This document shows positions 1 through 8,997 of a DNA stretch of 64,000 nt, piece by piece (the first letter of the stretch is position 1; every line of letters begins with the position of its first letter). The stretch covers positions 868,001 to 932,000 of the forward strand of contig OW818680.1 in NCBI GenBank assembly GCA_942493055.1, written 5' to 3'. The notes below the pieces were generated by a model, which ran no database searches, was not told the DNA's origin, and saw only the letters and a list, made by a program, of their open reading frames with translations. A program made the position numbers and the translations under genes. Source of the stretch: CAIZQW01 sp942493055. GTDB lineage: Bacteria; Verrucomicrobiota; Kiritimatiellia; RFP12; UBA1067.

Positions 1-1529
1 TCCTCGCTCGCCAGCAACGCTGCTTCCGTCCGCTTACGCATCAATGCCTCACCCATGTGTGCGGCAATGTTTTCCAGGAGTTCGACGGTCTGGAGTGTAA
101 AACGATCTTTGCGGCGATCATTGAGTTGAATCAAGCCAATGATGCGCAACTTATCCCTGACCGGTATCAGCGCCATGGAAGCATACCCCTGATGGATACA
201 TTGGTTGCGTGGATGATATCGCGGGTCCTGGTCCTCCGGAAGACTAAGCAACGGGATTGAATTATTCGTCCAGAAGCTCCCCCCCTTTGTGAAGAGCGGA
301 GAGGCCGGATCGGTCTTGCCGGAAATGACCAGACCGCAGGTACATACCAGACACGCGTTACCGTCTTTGGAGCGACAGACACCACCATCTGCACCGCGCT
401 CGAGCAACGTGTTTTCAGTCAACAGGAAATCCTCTGAAAACCCTTGCTGCAGGTAATACGGGTAGTCTTCGCCGTCTTGCAGACGCATCCCCACGGCATC
501 GAACCCCGTCCGCATCTTCACGACCGTAATAATGCGCTGGATAGCGTCCAGCATATCACCCGGCTCGTTGAGAAGTTCAATGACTTCACGCCTCAGCTCT
601 CGATAATCATCGGCCTTTCGGTGCTCCGTGATATCTTGCGCCGTCGAAAGAGCTCCAATCACCTGTCCGTGTGTATCTTTAAGTACGCGGCATGCCCAGG
701 CCAAGAGTCGCTTTTCACCGTCCTTACGCCGCTGCCAACTATCTAATCGGATGACCCTCTCGTCCCCCTCAAACAACGGCTGGACCGTGTTGTAGACCGT
801 CTCTTCACCCTCGAAGTAAAAGTCCACTTTTTTACCAAGGACATCATCCCCGAAAAACGCAATCCCTGCTGGGTTCGCCCACGTGTAGACCTTGTTGGCG
901 TCCACTTGCATAATGATTTCAGGAATCGCCTCCAAGATAGCTTCCTGACGGGCGGAAAGTGCACGCACCATCGCCTCCGCTGCTTTGTGTGCGTCGATCT
1001 CCTGTAACAAACGATGATTGGCGGCATCCGCCTGATCCCGCGCCGCGACAGCATCTTCGATTAGATTAAGAGAGGCAAGTGTGGACTGATTCGCATGACT
1101 GTATAATATTTCCAGTTCCTCTAATTTTGACTGAAGCGCGCTGCTCATGGCTATCATGCGTTCGTATGCCTTTACGCGTGCCAGCAGTTCGCGATTTGCG
1201 ATAGGTCTGGCAATGTAACCATCCGCTCCGAACTCAAGTCCTTCGGCCTGCTCACTGCTCTCCGCGTATGCGGCCGAGGCCAGAATGACTAAAACATTCA
1301 CCAAGGCGGGATCCTGTTTGATCCGATGGCACACCTCCAGGCCATTCAGCCCCGGCATGTCGCGATCCAACAAAAGCATATTCGGCTGGTGCTTCCGGAC
1401 CAACTCAAGTGCAGCCTCGCCGTCAGCCGCCACGTCCACAATATAGCCGGCACGTTCCAGGAGGTGCGCGGTGCTGCTACACACATCGCAATTATCGTCT
1501 ACCACCAAAATTCTCATCGGATCGTTCAT
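1..1529 (-). CDS. Receiver-PAS-GAF signalling protein (partial, C-terminus beyond window)
   Basis: My translation of the complement is open from an ATG at 1529 to the window edge (about 509 codons). Residues 1-120 form a response-regulator receiver: acidic pair in LVVDDN, phospho-acceptor Asp55 in LLLDRDMPG. The usual KP Lys is Arg (ARP). A likely coiled coil follows (about 125-185), then a PAS domain (about 190-320, ending in the PAC-like AQDITEHRKADDYREL) and a GAF domain (about 325-500). The output domain is off the edge; a histidine kinase or GGDEF domain is likely but unseen. The start lies 15 nt after the kinase stop at 1545, with a GAAAGG ribosome site, so the three minus-strand genes look like one operon. 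Domains are clear; overall function is inferred. Confidence 0.85.
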   Translation of the reverse strand, partial: MNDPMRILVVDDNCDVCSSTAHLLERAGYIVDVAADGEAALELVRKHQPNMLLLDRDMPGLNGLEVCHRIKQDPALVNVLVILASAAYAESSEQAEGLEFGADGYIARPIANRELLARVKAYERMIAMSSALQSKLEELEILYSHANQSTLASLNLIEDAVAARDQADAANHRLLQEIDAHKAAEAMVRALSARQEAILEAIPEIIMQVDANKVYTWANPAGIAFFGDDVLGKKVDFYFEGEETVYNTVQPLFEGDERVIRLDSWQRRKDGEKRLLAWACRVLKDTHGQVIGALSTAQDITEHRKADDYRELRREVIELLNEPGDMLDAIQRIITVVKMRTGFDAVGMRLQDGEDYPYYLQQGFSEDFLLTENTLLERGADGGVCRSKDGNACLVCTCGLVISGKTDPASPLFTKGGSFWTNNSIPLLSLPEDQDPRYHPRNQCIHQGYASMALIPVRDKLRIIGLIQLNDRRKDRFTLQTVELLENIAAHMGEALMRKRTEAALLASE

Positions 1530-1544
1530 GATTGCCTTTCAGAT

Positions 1545-4382
1545 TCATGGCTGTTCTGCTTGTCCTGTTGGCAGGCTGACAAAAAATGTGGTGCCCTGTC
1601 CGAGATGGCTCTCTCCCCACATACGCCCGCCATGCGCCTCAACGATCAGCCGCGCACTGGCGAGACTGAGTTCAACACTACGTTCGGCAGGGGTTCTGCG
1701 CGGACCCACCCACCACGAGGATGTGAACAGGCGCGCCGTATACTCCGGCGTAATATCAGAGGCTTCATCGCGCACAGCAAAGACCAGATCCGTTCCCTCC
1801 CATTTCGACGCGATCCAGACGCGCTGGCCGGAAGCGGAATGCTCCACAGCATTTCCAACGAGATTGAGGATAACTTGCTGGAATTTGGTCTTATCCACCT
1901 GCAAACGGCGCACGTCGTCAGCTGATTCCATAACCAGTGTGATTTTCTTCTTCCCTGCCATCAGCTTCGCAATCGGCGCCGCGTTATCCAGAACCTCCTG
2001 GGCACTGGCCAACGTCAAATCCAACCGCAGTTCGCCCGACTCGATCACGGACAAGTCCAGAAAGCCATCGATCAACTGCTTCATGTCCATCACTGCCTCC
2101 ACGCAGGTATGCAGATACTTTTGCTGCTCTTCGGAGAGTTGAGCGCCTGCTTCGTCGAGCAGGAATTCGCTATAGGCCATGATCACGCTGAGGGGGTTAC
2201 GCAGATCGTGCGCCGCCATTGCGAGAAACTGATTCTTGCGCTGGTCCAACGCGCGCAGCTCTGCATTCGTCTGTAGGATCGTCCGCGTCAAGTTGGGTGA
2301 TTCCCGATTCAACGCCTGCACTTCGTCGCGTGTTTGTTCAGGAGCATTAATAATCTTATGGCGGGGAGGCTCGCCCAGCTTCTGGCTCAACTCATTCACT
2401 TCCCGTTTCAACTCGATCATACGAAGTTCGCGTCCAACCGTGATCGCATTGAAGCGGGCCAGCGCATCATTGCGGACGAGAAGATCCTCGGCTTGTTGCT
2501 TCAACGCCGCTTCGACCTTCTTGCGCTCAGAAATATCGCGAGCTATGACAAGGGCTCCGTTTTGATGCTGATACATAAAGGGGACAGCGGACACATTCAT
2601 ATCGATGGGGGTCCCCGCCAGCGTCAGCCCAACTTCATCCTTCGAAGCCACGGACTGTCGATCTTCGTTCAGTAAGCGGATGCGTTCACGAACGATGTCA
2701 CGAAAGTCCGGATGAAATCGATCCAGCACCGGCTGGCCGAGCAAGTCTTCAGGACGGGCAGCCCCGAAAAGTTGCAGGGATGCGGCGTTGACATAGGCAA
2801 AGCACCCATTGGTTTGAATAAAGATGGCATCAGGGGCTATCTCCACCAATGTGCGGAAGCGTTTCTCGCTCGCGCGCAACTCCTCCTCAGCCTGTTGGCG
2901 TACCGTGATGTCACGGCAGGCAATAAGGAGTACACCTTTTTCATCCCTGATCAGAGATCGTGCAGTGATCTCCACGGGAAAGACGGTCCCGTCTTTTTTG
3001 CGATGCAAGCGCAACGGGACGTGGAAGACCTGTCCCGGACTAAACTGCGTTTCCTGCAAGAAGCGCCTCGACTCCTCCGGCTCCGCAGACAAATCACTGT
3101 TCTTCTTGGCAAGTAACTCATCCTTCTCATACCCGTAGAGCACGGAAGCCATGTTATTAGCATCGATGAATTGCCCCGTATCCTCGGTGATCAGGAAGAG
3201 TGCGTCCGCTGACGACTCGAACAACTCACGATACTGGTTCTCGCTCATCAGCAACTTCTGCGCCGCCTGAATTTCCTCCTGAAAGAACCGGATATGCTGA
3301 TGTCGCCAGATCAATGCCACACCAGCGCCCGCGCCTAGAATTAACGAGCCGACCAAGAGGACAAGTTGCCAGAGTTGTGCACTCAAGGGCGCCATTATTT
3401 CGTCACGGTCAATCTTCGCAACCAAAAACCACGGTGACGCGGGCACCGGTTGCACGAATGCGATCACAGGTACACCTCGATAGTCCAGCGCGTCGGAAAC
3501 AATTTCCGTCTCCCCCAAGACGGCTCTGACAGCGAGTACATCTGTTTTTTTAACCGAAATGCGCACCCCATGAATCACATTCGTTTGATAACAGAGATCA
3601 GACAGAAAAACGACTTCATCCCCATCCCGGCGCACGAGTTGTGTTTCAGCGGTCGCGCTGGGTGTCGGCCAGCGTTTAATGAACGGAAAGAGGTACTTTT
3701 TCGGGTCAATGCGCAGGACGAGAACGCCCAACGGGCGGTTGGCGTCCATTTCATCGAACAAGGGAACCATCACCGCCAGATAGACACCCTGATCGCGTTC
3801 GCTCTGGTAAAAATCCTGGAGTGTTATTTGTCCCGACTGCAAGGCTTCTGAAGCCACCCTCATCACCGCAGCGCTGGCCGATTGTACCCGAGCAGGTATG
3901 GACAGACGCGCGTTTCCTTGAATATCCAGCAAGCGGACGAGATTGTAATCTTCCATCGTCTCGTACTTGTCCAGCCAATCATGAAGCTGGCGTTGCGCGT
4001 CTGAATCGTCCGGGTTCTTAAAAAAGCGACTCACGAGAGCGGAAAAGGTAGGGTTTTTGAAAAAGAGCGAGGCATCGGTTTGCCGATCCTCGCGCCACTG
4101 TTTCAGTTCGCCCACCTTCAAGTCAGCAATGGAGGTCAGTTGACGATCCACCTCAGCTAGAAAAACCCTCTCATGATGAGCGTAATAGCTGTAGCCCGCA
4201 GCAATAATACCGAAGGCCAACAGTGCAAAGATCAGCAAGAACGCAAGTTCGACTCGCCGTTTGCGTGAAGCAGAAACGCCTTTATCCGAGCAGACCTGAC
4301 ACCCTGGCTGGGATTCAGTCTCTTGATCTGCCTTTGTCACTAAATTATGCATATCCGACTTCTTTTCTTTAACTTCCCCCAT
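1545..4382 (-). CDS. Membrane sensor histidine kinase (extracytoplasmic sensor, PAS-PAS-HisKA-HATPase), degenerate ATP site
   Basis: The 945-residue protein has a first membrane segment at about 43-67, an extracytoplasmic Cache-like sensor region (about 70-325), a second membrane segment (about 335-358), PAS domains at about 380-500 and 510-630, a coiled linker, and a HisKA dimerisation helix with the phospho-acceptor His725 in AAHDLRNPL. The N box is kept (Asn844 in NLVGNAVEHS). The G1 box reads RDEASDI where DxGxG is expected (Asp872 kept, glycines lost), and the G2 region reads RSVELSLA rather than GxGLGLA. ATP binding may be weak or lost. The start codon follows the upstream receiver stop by 6 nt, with AGGAAG as ribosome site. 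It probably signals to the flanking receiver proteins. Confidence 0.9.
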   Translation of the reverse strand: MGEVKEKKSDMHNLVTKADQETESQPGCQVCSDKGVSASRKRRVELAFLLIFALLAFGIIAAGYSYYAHHERVFLAEVDRQLTSIADLKVGELKQWREDRQTDASLFFKNPTFSALVSRFFKNPDDSDAQRQLHDWLDKYETMEDYNLVRLLDIQGNARLSIPARVQSASAAVMRVASEALQSGQITLQDFYQSERDQGVYLAVMVPLFDEMDANRPLGVLVLRIDPKKYLFPFIKRWPTPSATAETQLVRRDGDEVVFLSDLCYQTNVIHGVRISVKKTDVLAVRAVLGETEIVSDALDYRGVPVIAFVQPVPASPWFLVAKIDRDEIMAPLSAQLWQLVLLVGSLILGAGAGVALIWRHQHIRFFQEEIQAAQKLLMSENQYRELFESSADALFLITEDTGQFIDANNMASVLYGYEKDELLAKKNSDLSAEPEESRRFLQETQFSPGQVFHVPLRLHRKKDGTVFPVEITARSLIRDEKGVLLIACRDITVRQQAEEELRASEKRFRTLVEIAPDAIFIQTNGCFAYVNAASLQLFGAARPEDLLGQPVLDRFHPDFRDIVRERIRLLNEDRQSVASKDEVGLTLAGTPIDMNVSAVPFMYQHQNGALVIARDISERKKVEAALKQQAEDLLVRNDALARFNAITVGRELRMIELKREVNELSQKLGEPPRHKIINAPEQTRDEVQALNRESPNLTRTILQTNAELRALDQRKNQFLAMAAHDLRNPLSVIMAYSEFLLDEAGAQLSEEQQKYLHTCVEAVMDMKQLIDGFLDLSVIESGELRLDLTLASAQEVLDNAAPIAKLMAGKKKITLVMESADDVRRLQVDKTKFQQVILNLVGNAVEHSASGQRVWIASKWEGTDLVFAVRDEASDITPEYTARLFTSSWWVGPRRTPAERSVELSLASARLIVEAHGGRMWGESHLGQGTTFFVSLPTGQAEQP

Positions 4383-4388
4383 CTTCCT

Positions 4389-4775
4389 TCAGTGGCTTTG
4401 TTCTGTTTCCAGCGGGGGCAATAGAATGTTGATGATGTCGAGCAGCTCTTTCGCCTCAAACGGCTTGGCTAGAAAATACTCCACTCCACACCCTCTGGCA
4501 CACGTCTCCAGGTTCTCCACATCCGCAGAGATCATAATGATCGGGATGTGTTTGAATCGGCTATCCCGTTTTACTCTCTTGGCAACCTCGTCCCCATTCA
4601 TCTCTGGCATCTCCTTATCCAGAATGATCAGATCAGGGTTTTTTTGGCAGGTTTCGTTTAAACCCTGCTGCCCATCCGAAGCTCTAAACACTTCATAGCC
4701 CGAATGATTCAGCCGCACAAAGAGCAGCTTTAACAAAAAAGGCTCATCCTCAATCAACAAAATTTTTTTTCTCAT
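4389..4775 (-). CDS. Single-domain response regulator (CheY-like)
   Basis: A stand-alone receiver of 128 residues. The visible signature is complete: acidic cluster IEDEP, phospho-acceptor Asp in LIILDKEMPEM, Ser in MISAD, and Lys-Pro in LAKPFE. There is no DNA-binding or enzymatic output domain, so it likely acts by protein contact or as a phosphorelay intermediate. I chose the ATG at 4775 over the frame's first ATG at 4817 because the family begins right at RKKILLIEDE and purine-rich GAGG/GGAAG stretches precede it. It is the first gene of the minus-strand sensory operon, and a good promoter lies about 115 nt upstream. Confidence 0.88.
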   Translation of the reverse strand: MRKKILLIEDEPFLLKLLFVRLNHSGYEVFRASDGQQGLNETCQKNPDLIILDKEMPEMNGDEVAKRVKRDSRFKHIPIIMISADVENLETCARGCGVEYFLAKPFEAKELLDIINILLPPLETEQSH

Positions 4776-4890
4776 ACAGCTTCCGTATCCTCTAAGACGC
4801 AACGTGAAACGGAGCACCCCTATTTTTTCATGATCACTCAGAACCGATAGAAGAACCTACTCACGAGCATCAAAGATTTTTTGGTCGCTA

Positions 4891-4919
4891 ATTATGCTAG
4901 GAGAGCGCAAATTAGTCAA
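4891..4919 (-). promoter_or_regulatory. Putative sigma70-type promoter of the sensory operon
   Basis: On the complement, a -35 TTGACT (4914-4919) and a -10 CATAAT (4891-4896) are separated by 17 nt. The site points at the receiver gene starting at 4775 and is divergent from the promoter at 4947-4974. Read by eye only. Confidence 0.55.
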
Positions 4920-4946
4920 TCCTCAATTCAGTTCAATGACGAGGTC

Positions 4947-4974
4947 TTGACATCATTTGCAAATCCGTGATAAC
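4947..4974 (+). promoter_or_regulatory. Putative promoter of the receiver/zinc-ribbon gene
   Basis: TTGACA (4947-4952) and GATAAC (4969-4974) with a 16-nt spacer, about 75 nt upstream of the ATG at 5052. The leader that follows holds a palindrome and a ten-base C tract. Confidence 0.5.
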
Positions 4975-5001
4975 GTTAAACGTTTTCAAAACCATGGAGG
5001 C

Positions 5002-5015
5002 TACCACGTGTGGTA
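5002..5015. promoter_or_regulatory. 14-bp perfect palindrome, possible operator
   Basis: TACCAC-GT-GTGGTA: two perfect 6-bp arms around GT, just downstream of the predicted transcription start for the gene at 5052. Position and symmetry suit a dimeric regulator; no family is assigned. Confidence 0.35.
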
Positions 5016-5018
5016 TAT

Positions 5019-5028
5019 CCCCCCCCCC
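5019..5028 (+). repeat. Homopolymer C tract (10 C)
   Basis: Ten consecutive C residues in the leader between the predicted promoter and the ribosome site of the gene at 5052. Such tracts slip easily during replication, so length variation could alter expression. Variation itself cannot be seen from one sequence. Confidence 0.8.
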
Positions 5029-5051
5029 TTATTTAGAGAAAGAGCGACCAC

Positions 5052-5660
5052 ATGATCACTCAGAATATCAAAGGAAAAATCTTACTGATTGAGGACGAGC
5101 CAGGATTCCGGCGCATCTATTCCTGTGTATTAAAGAATGCAGGCTATGATATCCTAGAGGCTGAGGACGGCGAAAAGGGGTTACAGATGGCGATTGAACA
5201 TCAACCTGCCCTCGTACTCCTGGACCTTATGCTTCCTAAACTCCATGGCTTTGAAGTCCTGAAAAAAATAAGAGAGACGGAAGCGATCAAGGGCACACCC
5301 GTCATCATTTTTTCTGTGATGGGAGAGCAGCGGGAGATAGAGCAAGGATCACTCCTGGGGGCCAATGATTACACCATAAAAGGATTTTATTCGCCGAAAG
5401 ACATCTTAAGCAAGATCGAAAATGCACTGTTAAACGCCTCCACCAAAAAGAAAACGAATTCATATTCGCTCTTCATCGATAACAGTCGTGGTGAAGCAGC
5501 AAAAATGAGGCAGGCATTCGGTCTGCCCACGCAGTTCAATTGTCCGCTCTGCCAGAAACCGCTTGTGCTGGAAATGGAGATGTTGTCAAATCAAACCCAA
5601 ACCAACGGGCACTGGTTCGCATCTCATTTCATGTGCCCCCATTGTCACAAGGACTTCTAA
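5052..5660 (+). CDS. Response regulator with C-terminal zinc-ribbon-like domain
   Basis: Residues 1-125 are a receiver: IEDEP acidic cluster, phospho-acceptor Asp in LVLLDLMLPKL, Ser in IIFSVM. The usual KP is altered to KG in the segment YTIKGFY. After a short linker, residues about 160-202 carry two CxxC/CxxCH pairs (NCPLCQK near 163 and MCPHCHKDF at the end), which looks like a small zinc ribbon. I do not recognise this architecture as a named family. Metal binding is inferred from the cysteine spacing; a role in protein or nucleic-acid contact is possible. The gene is divergent from the minus-strand sensory operon, so a functional link is likely. Confidence 0.85.
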   Translation: MITQNIKGKILLIEDEPGFRRIYSCVLKNAGYDILEAEDGEKGLQMAIEHQPALVLLDLMLPKLHGFEVLKKIRETEAIKGTPVIIFSVMGEQREIEQGSLLGANDYTIKGFYSPKDILSKIENALLNASTKKKTNSYSLFIDNSRGEAAKMRQAFGLPTQFNCPLCQKPLVLEMEMLSNQTQTNGHWFASHFMCPHCHKDF

Positions 5661-5819
5661 ACAGGTTCGCCACCCTAGCGCTGCATTCTTTTGCCTTTCA
5701 GCTTGCCCTGCCTTTTCTAACATGCTAATTTAATGTCTTGGTATAGCAAGGTGCATGTCTTTGACATATCGCTCATGGCATTGCACCGAGGGGATGTTAT
5801 AACGCATCAAGGAGGAATC

Positions 5820-8800
5820 ATGTTACACAGGCATTGCCTAATCCGTGCAGTTGCGGGGCTACTCGCAGTCGGACTTGCGGTAAACACTGCAGGTCAAAAT
5901 CTATCACCTGTTCCGCAGGAGGATATCACCAAACTCGAAGGGCTGATTGGCTCGCAACTGACAGCCAAGCCCGCAAAAACGCGCCGCATCCTTGTCTTCT
6001 GGCGCTGCGAGGGGTTTGTCCATGGAAAAGCTTTAGAATATGGCAACAAGGCGCTAGAAATTGCCGCCGAGAAGACAAAGTCTTTTAAAGTCGACTGCTC
6101 AAGCGACTACGTCGCATTGAAGCCGGAAAACCTCGCGAAGTATGATGCGCTTGTCCTGAACAACACCACAGGATTGAAAACGCAACCCCCTGATTTCGGC
6201 TTTGTTGAGTCCGCACTGGTTGATTTTGTGCGTTCCGGAAAAGGCATCGCCGTGATTCACGCGGGCGCGGACAATTTTAATCAGGCTGTCACCGCACAAG
6301 AGATGGTCGGCGGTCACTTTTGGGGGCACCCCTGGGGCGGTGGCGGAACCTGGGCGTTCAAGCTGGATGAACCGTCCCACCCGCTGAACAAGTCGTTCCA
6401 AGGCAAAAACTTCAAGCTTGGCGATGAAATTTACGAGCAGTCTTCTCCCGCCTACAATCGCGCCAAGCTGCGCGTGCTGGTGTCGCTCGACCTGACAGAC
6501 GATGCAACAAAAAATGCGCAGGGCCAGAAGCGCGAGGACAAGGATTTCGCTGTTTCATGGATTCGCCCCTACGGCAAAGGACGTGTCTTCTATACCTCGT
6601 TCGGGCACGATCAGCGCGCCTTTTTGGATAAGGCTGTTCTCTTCCACATTCTCGACGGCGTCCAATATGCAATAGGTGACTTAGCCGTGGATGACACGCC
6701 GGCCGGCCTGAGCGATGCGGATGTCGCGTCAGTCAAATCCGCCACACTGGCAAACCACAATGAAATTTACGGCGCCCTTCAAAACATCATCATCAATACG
6801 CACCACGAGAAGGTCAATGCCGCTAACAGGGCAAAAATCGAAGCGTTGCTGAACGATGCTGCCCTGGCACCCTACGCCAAGCGGGTTGTTCTGCGTCTGA
6901 TGCTCTCCATGGGTGCACCGAAAAACCTGAAGCCTGTTGTTGATGCCATCCCTGACCTCATCACGCGCGAATGGGCTATCGGCGTCCTCGTGAGTGAACC
7001 GCGCAAGGAAGTGGACGCTACCTTCAGCGCCCTGCTGCCCAAGGCCGATGCACCTCTTAAGTGCGCACTCATCAAGGCCCTCAAGCATCGCACCAACAGC
7101 AAGGCCATTGCCCCCTCTGTAAAGGACGCTGATCCTGCTGTTGCAACAGTCGCCCTTGCGTGCCTGGGACAGCTTGCCGACCCGACTGCGTTTACTACGC
7201 TTTCCGTGAAGATCGCTGACCCTAAGCTCGAAGCCATCCGTCTCCTCGCACTGGGTGATTGCATCGGGACCATGGCTGAAAGAGGTTTCGCACGCAGCGC
7301 AAAGCCTGTCGCCCTGACCATCATGTCCGACACCTCGGCGCTTCCTTCTTTGCGAGCAGCAGCAGCCAAGGTCCTGCTGATTGCTTCGCCGGACTACTTT
7401 GAGACGGGCATGAAGGATAAATGCCCCATGGTTCGGCTGGCACTCATCAAAGCGGCCAGCGAAGTACCGATCAGCGTATTAACAACTGCACTGAAGAGCG
7501 CGACACCCGAAGATCAAGCCGCAATCATTGTCAAGCTGGCGCTCCGCCAGGCGACAGCCAGCACGCCGGCAATCGCTGAAATGCTGAAATCGGAAAACGA
7601 AGCTGTCGTCTGCGAAGCCCTGCGGGCCTTGAGTAAGATCGGCACGGCAAGCGATGTCCCGGCCATGTATGAGCAATTCAAGAAGGGCGGCTCCATTCCG
7701 AATGTCGCAAACGAAGCCCTGAATGATATGCGCGCCAAGGGCGTCACCCAGGCCTTGATGGCCATTGTCCAGGCAGACCCCGCGCAGACAGGACGCGTTC
7801 TCGGGATTCTCGGCGAACGCATGGAATCAGCCACAATTCCGGAATTCGAAAAATATCTGAAATCCGACAATGCCGACTTGCGCAGGGACTCCTGGAAGGC
7901 CATCAGCAAAATCGCCACGGAAAAGAATTTCCCGCAGTTGATCGCCTGGCTGAGCCTCGTCAAGGATGAGGAACTCAATCAAGCCGAGTCCTGTTTGCGC
8001 ATGGTCATCAAGAACACGGAGCCGGCAACGCGCGTTGCCGCGATCGCCTCGTCCTGGAGCAAAAGCAACGTGCCGAGCAAGCGCCTGCTGACCAGCCTCA
8101 TGCAAACCTATCAGGACGCTTCGTTCGTCGACCTGTTGAAGCAGGCAACGACAGACAGCAATCGCGACCTGAGTGAAGCAGCGCTCCGCGCGCTCGCTGA
8201 CTGGAACGACATGACACCTTATCCGATCTTGAAGGATGCCATGGCCACGCAGACCGACCCGGGCTTGAAGACCGTCGCACTTCGCGGCGCAGTCAAGCTG
8301 GCCACGGCACAGGCCGGTAAAAATGCCCGGGCACTTTATATCGAGTTGCTGAAGAGCGCACCGGACGAGCGCAACCGCATGACGGTCGCTGATGCCCTTT
8401 TCAAGGCTGAAGGGTTTGACTTCTTCACGACCCTGCAAGGGATGTTCAATGATGCGCCTTTTGCCAAGAAATTGTATGTTGAATTTTTTGAGAAGAAGAT
8501 CAAAGGCCAAACGTCTCAACCAGGAGGAATCCTTGAACCCAAGCTCTGGAAGGCCAATGCCTCCCATAACGGCCACAATGCCAAGGTCGCCTTTGACAGA
8601 AATCTAAGCTCCCGCTGGGACACGGGCGTTTCTTCAACCCCGGGCATGTGGTACACGCTCGATCTGGGAGAAAACGCATTCCTAGCAGAAGTCGTTTTGG
8701 ATACTTCGCCCTCTTCTGGAGACTCACCGAACGGCTATGAGGTGTTTGTCTCGGATGACAACAAGAACTGGAGCGGTGTCGTCGCCAAGGGGGATGGAAA

Positions 8801-8978
8801 CAGCGCCAAGGATGGGAAAAACACCATCCCGTTGAATGCAAAGGGACAGTACATCAAGTTTGTCACGACAGGTGGCCGTAACGGACTCTTCTGGTCCATT
8901 CACGAGATCTCGATCAAGACAGGTGTGGACGAAAAGAAGGTCCAAGCCATCCAAGCAACTGCAGATACCCTTCGCTAA
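5820..8978 (+). CDS. Secreted ThuA-like / HEAT-repeat / discoidin protein
   Basis: The ATG at 5820 has an excellent AAGGAGGAA ribosome site and gives a 1,052-residue protein; an in-frame ATG at 5733 lacks one. A signal peptide (to about residue 26, ending NTAGQ) comes first. Residues about 45-300 are a ThuA-like, glutamine-amidotransferase-type fold with motifs GKGIAVIHAGADN, GGHFWGHPW and GRVFYTSFGHD. About 330-900 are alpha-helical HEAT-like repeats. The last ~140 residues are an F5/8 type C (discoidin) module, which usually binds glycans. ThuA domains are tied to sugar (trehalose, keto-sugar) metabolism, but the reaction is unproven. The Gfo/Idh gene follows after 19 nt, so they are probably co-transcribed and work on the same substrate. 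Confidence 0.88.
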   Translation: MLHRHCLIRAVAGLLAVGLAVNTAGQNLSPVPQEDITKLEGLIGSQLTAKPAKTRRILVFWRCEGFVHGKALEYGNKALEIAAEKTKSFKVDCSSDYVALKPENLAKYDALVLNNTTGLKTQPPDFGFVESALVDFVRSGKGIAVIHAGADNFNQAVTAQEMVGGHFWGHPWGGGGTWAFKLDEPSHPLNKSFQGKNFKLGDEIYEQSSPAYNRAKLRVLVSLDLTDDATKNAQGQKREDKDFAVSWIRPYGKGRVFYTSFGHDQRAFLDKAVLFHILDGVQYAIGDLAVDDTPAGLSDADVASVKSATLANHNEIYGALQNIIINTHHEKVNAANRAKIEALLNDAALAPYAKRVVLRLMLSMGAPKNLKPVVDAIPDLITREWAIGVLVSEPRKEVDATFSALLPKADAPLKCALIKALKHRTNSKAIAPSVKDADPAVATVALACLGQLADPTAFTTLSVKIADPKLEAIRLLALGDCIGTMAERGFARSAKPVALTIMSDTSALPSLRAAAAKVLLIASPDYFETGMKDKCPMVRLALIKAASEVPISVLTTALKSATPEDQAAIIVKLALRQATASTPAIAEMLKSENEAVVCEALRALSKIGTASDVPAMYEQFKKGGSIPNVANEALNDMRAKGVTQALMAIVQADPAQTGRVLGILGERMESATIPEFEKYLKSDNADLRRDSWKAISKIATEKNFPQLIAWLSLVKDEELNQAESCLRMVIKNTEPATRVAAIASSWSKSNVPSKRLLTSLMQTYQDASFVDLLKQATTDSNRDLSEAALRALADWNDMTPYPILKDAMATQTDPGLKTVALRGAVKLATAQAGKNARALYIELLKSAPDERNRMTVADALFKAEGFDFFTTLQGMFNDAPFAKKLYVEFFEKKIKGQTSQPGGILEPKLWKANASHNGHNAKVAFDRNLSSRWDTGVSSTPGMWYTLDLGENAFLAEVVLDTSPSSGDSPNGYEVFVSDDNKNWSGVVAKGDGNSAKDGKNTIPLNAKGQYIKFVTTGGRNGLFWSIHEISIKTGVDEKKVQAIQATADTLR

Positions 8979-8997
8979 TATTCAGGAGATTTTTATT

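Noticed and set aside
57..394. Short open frames at the left edge on both strands
   Set aside because: They lie inside the GAF domain of the partial receiver-PAS-GAF gene.
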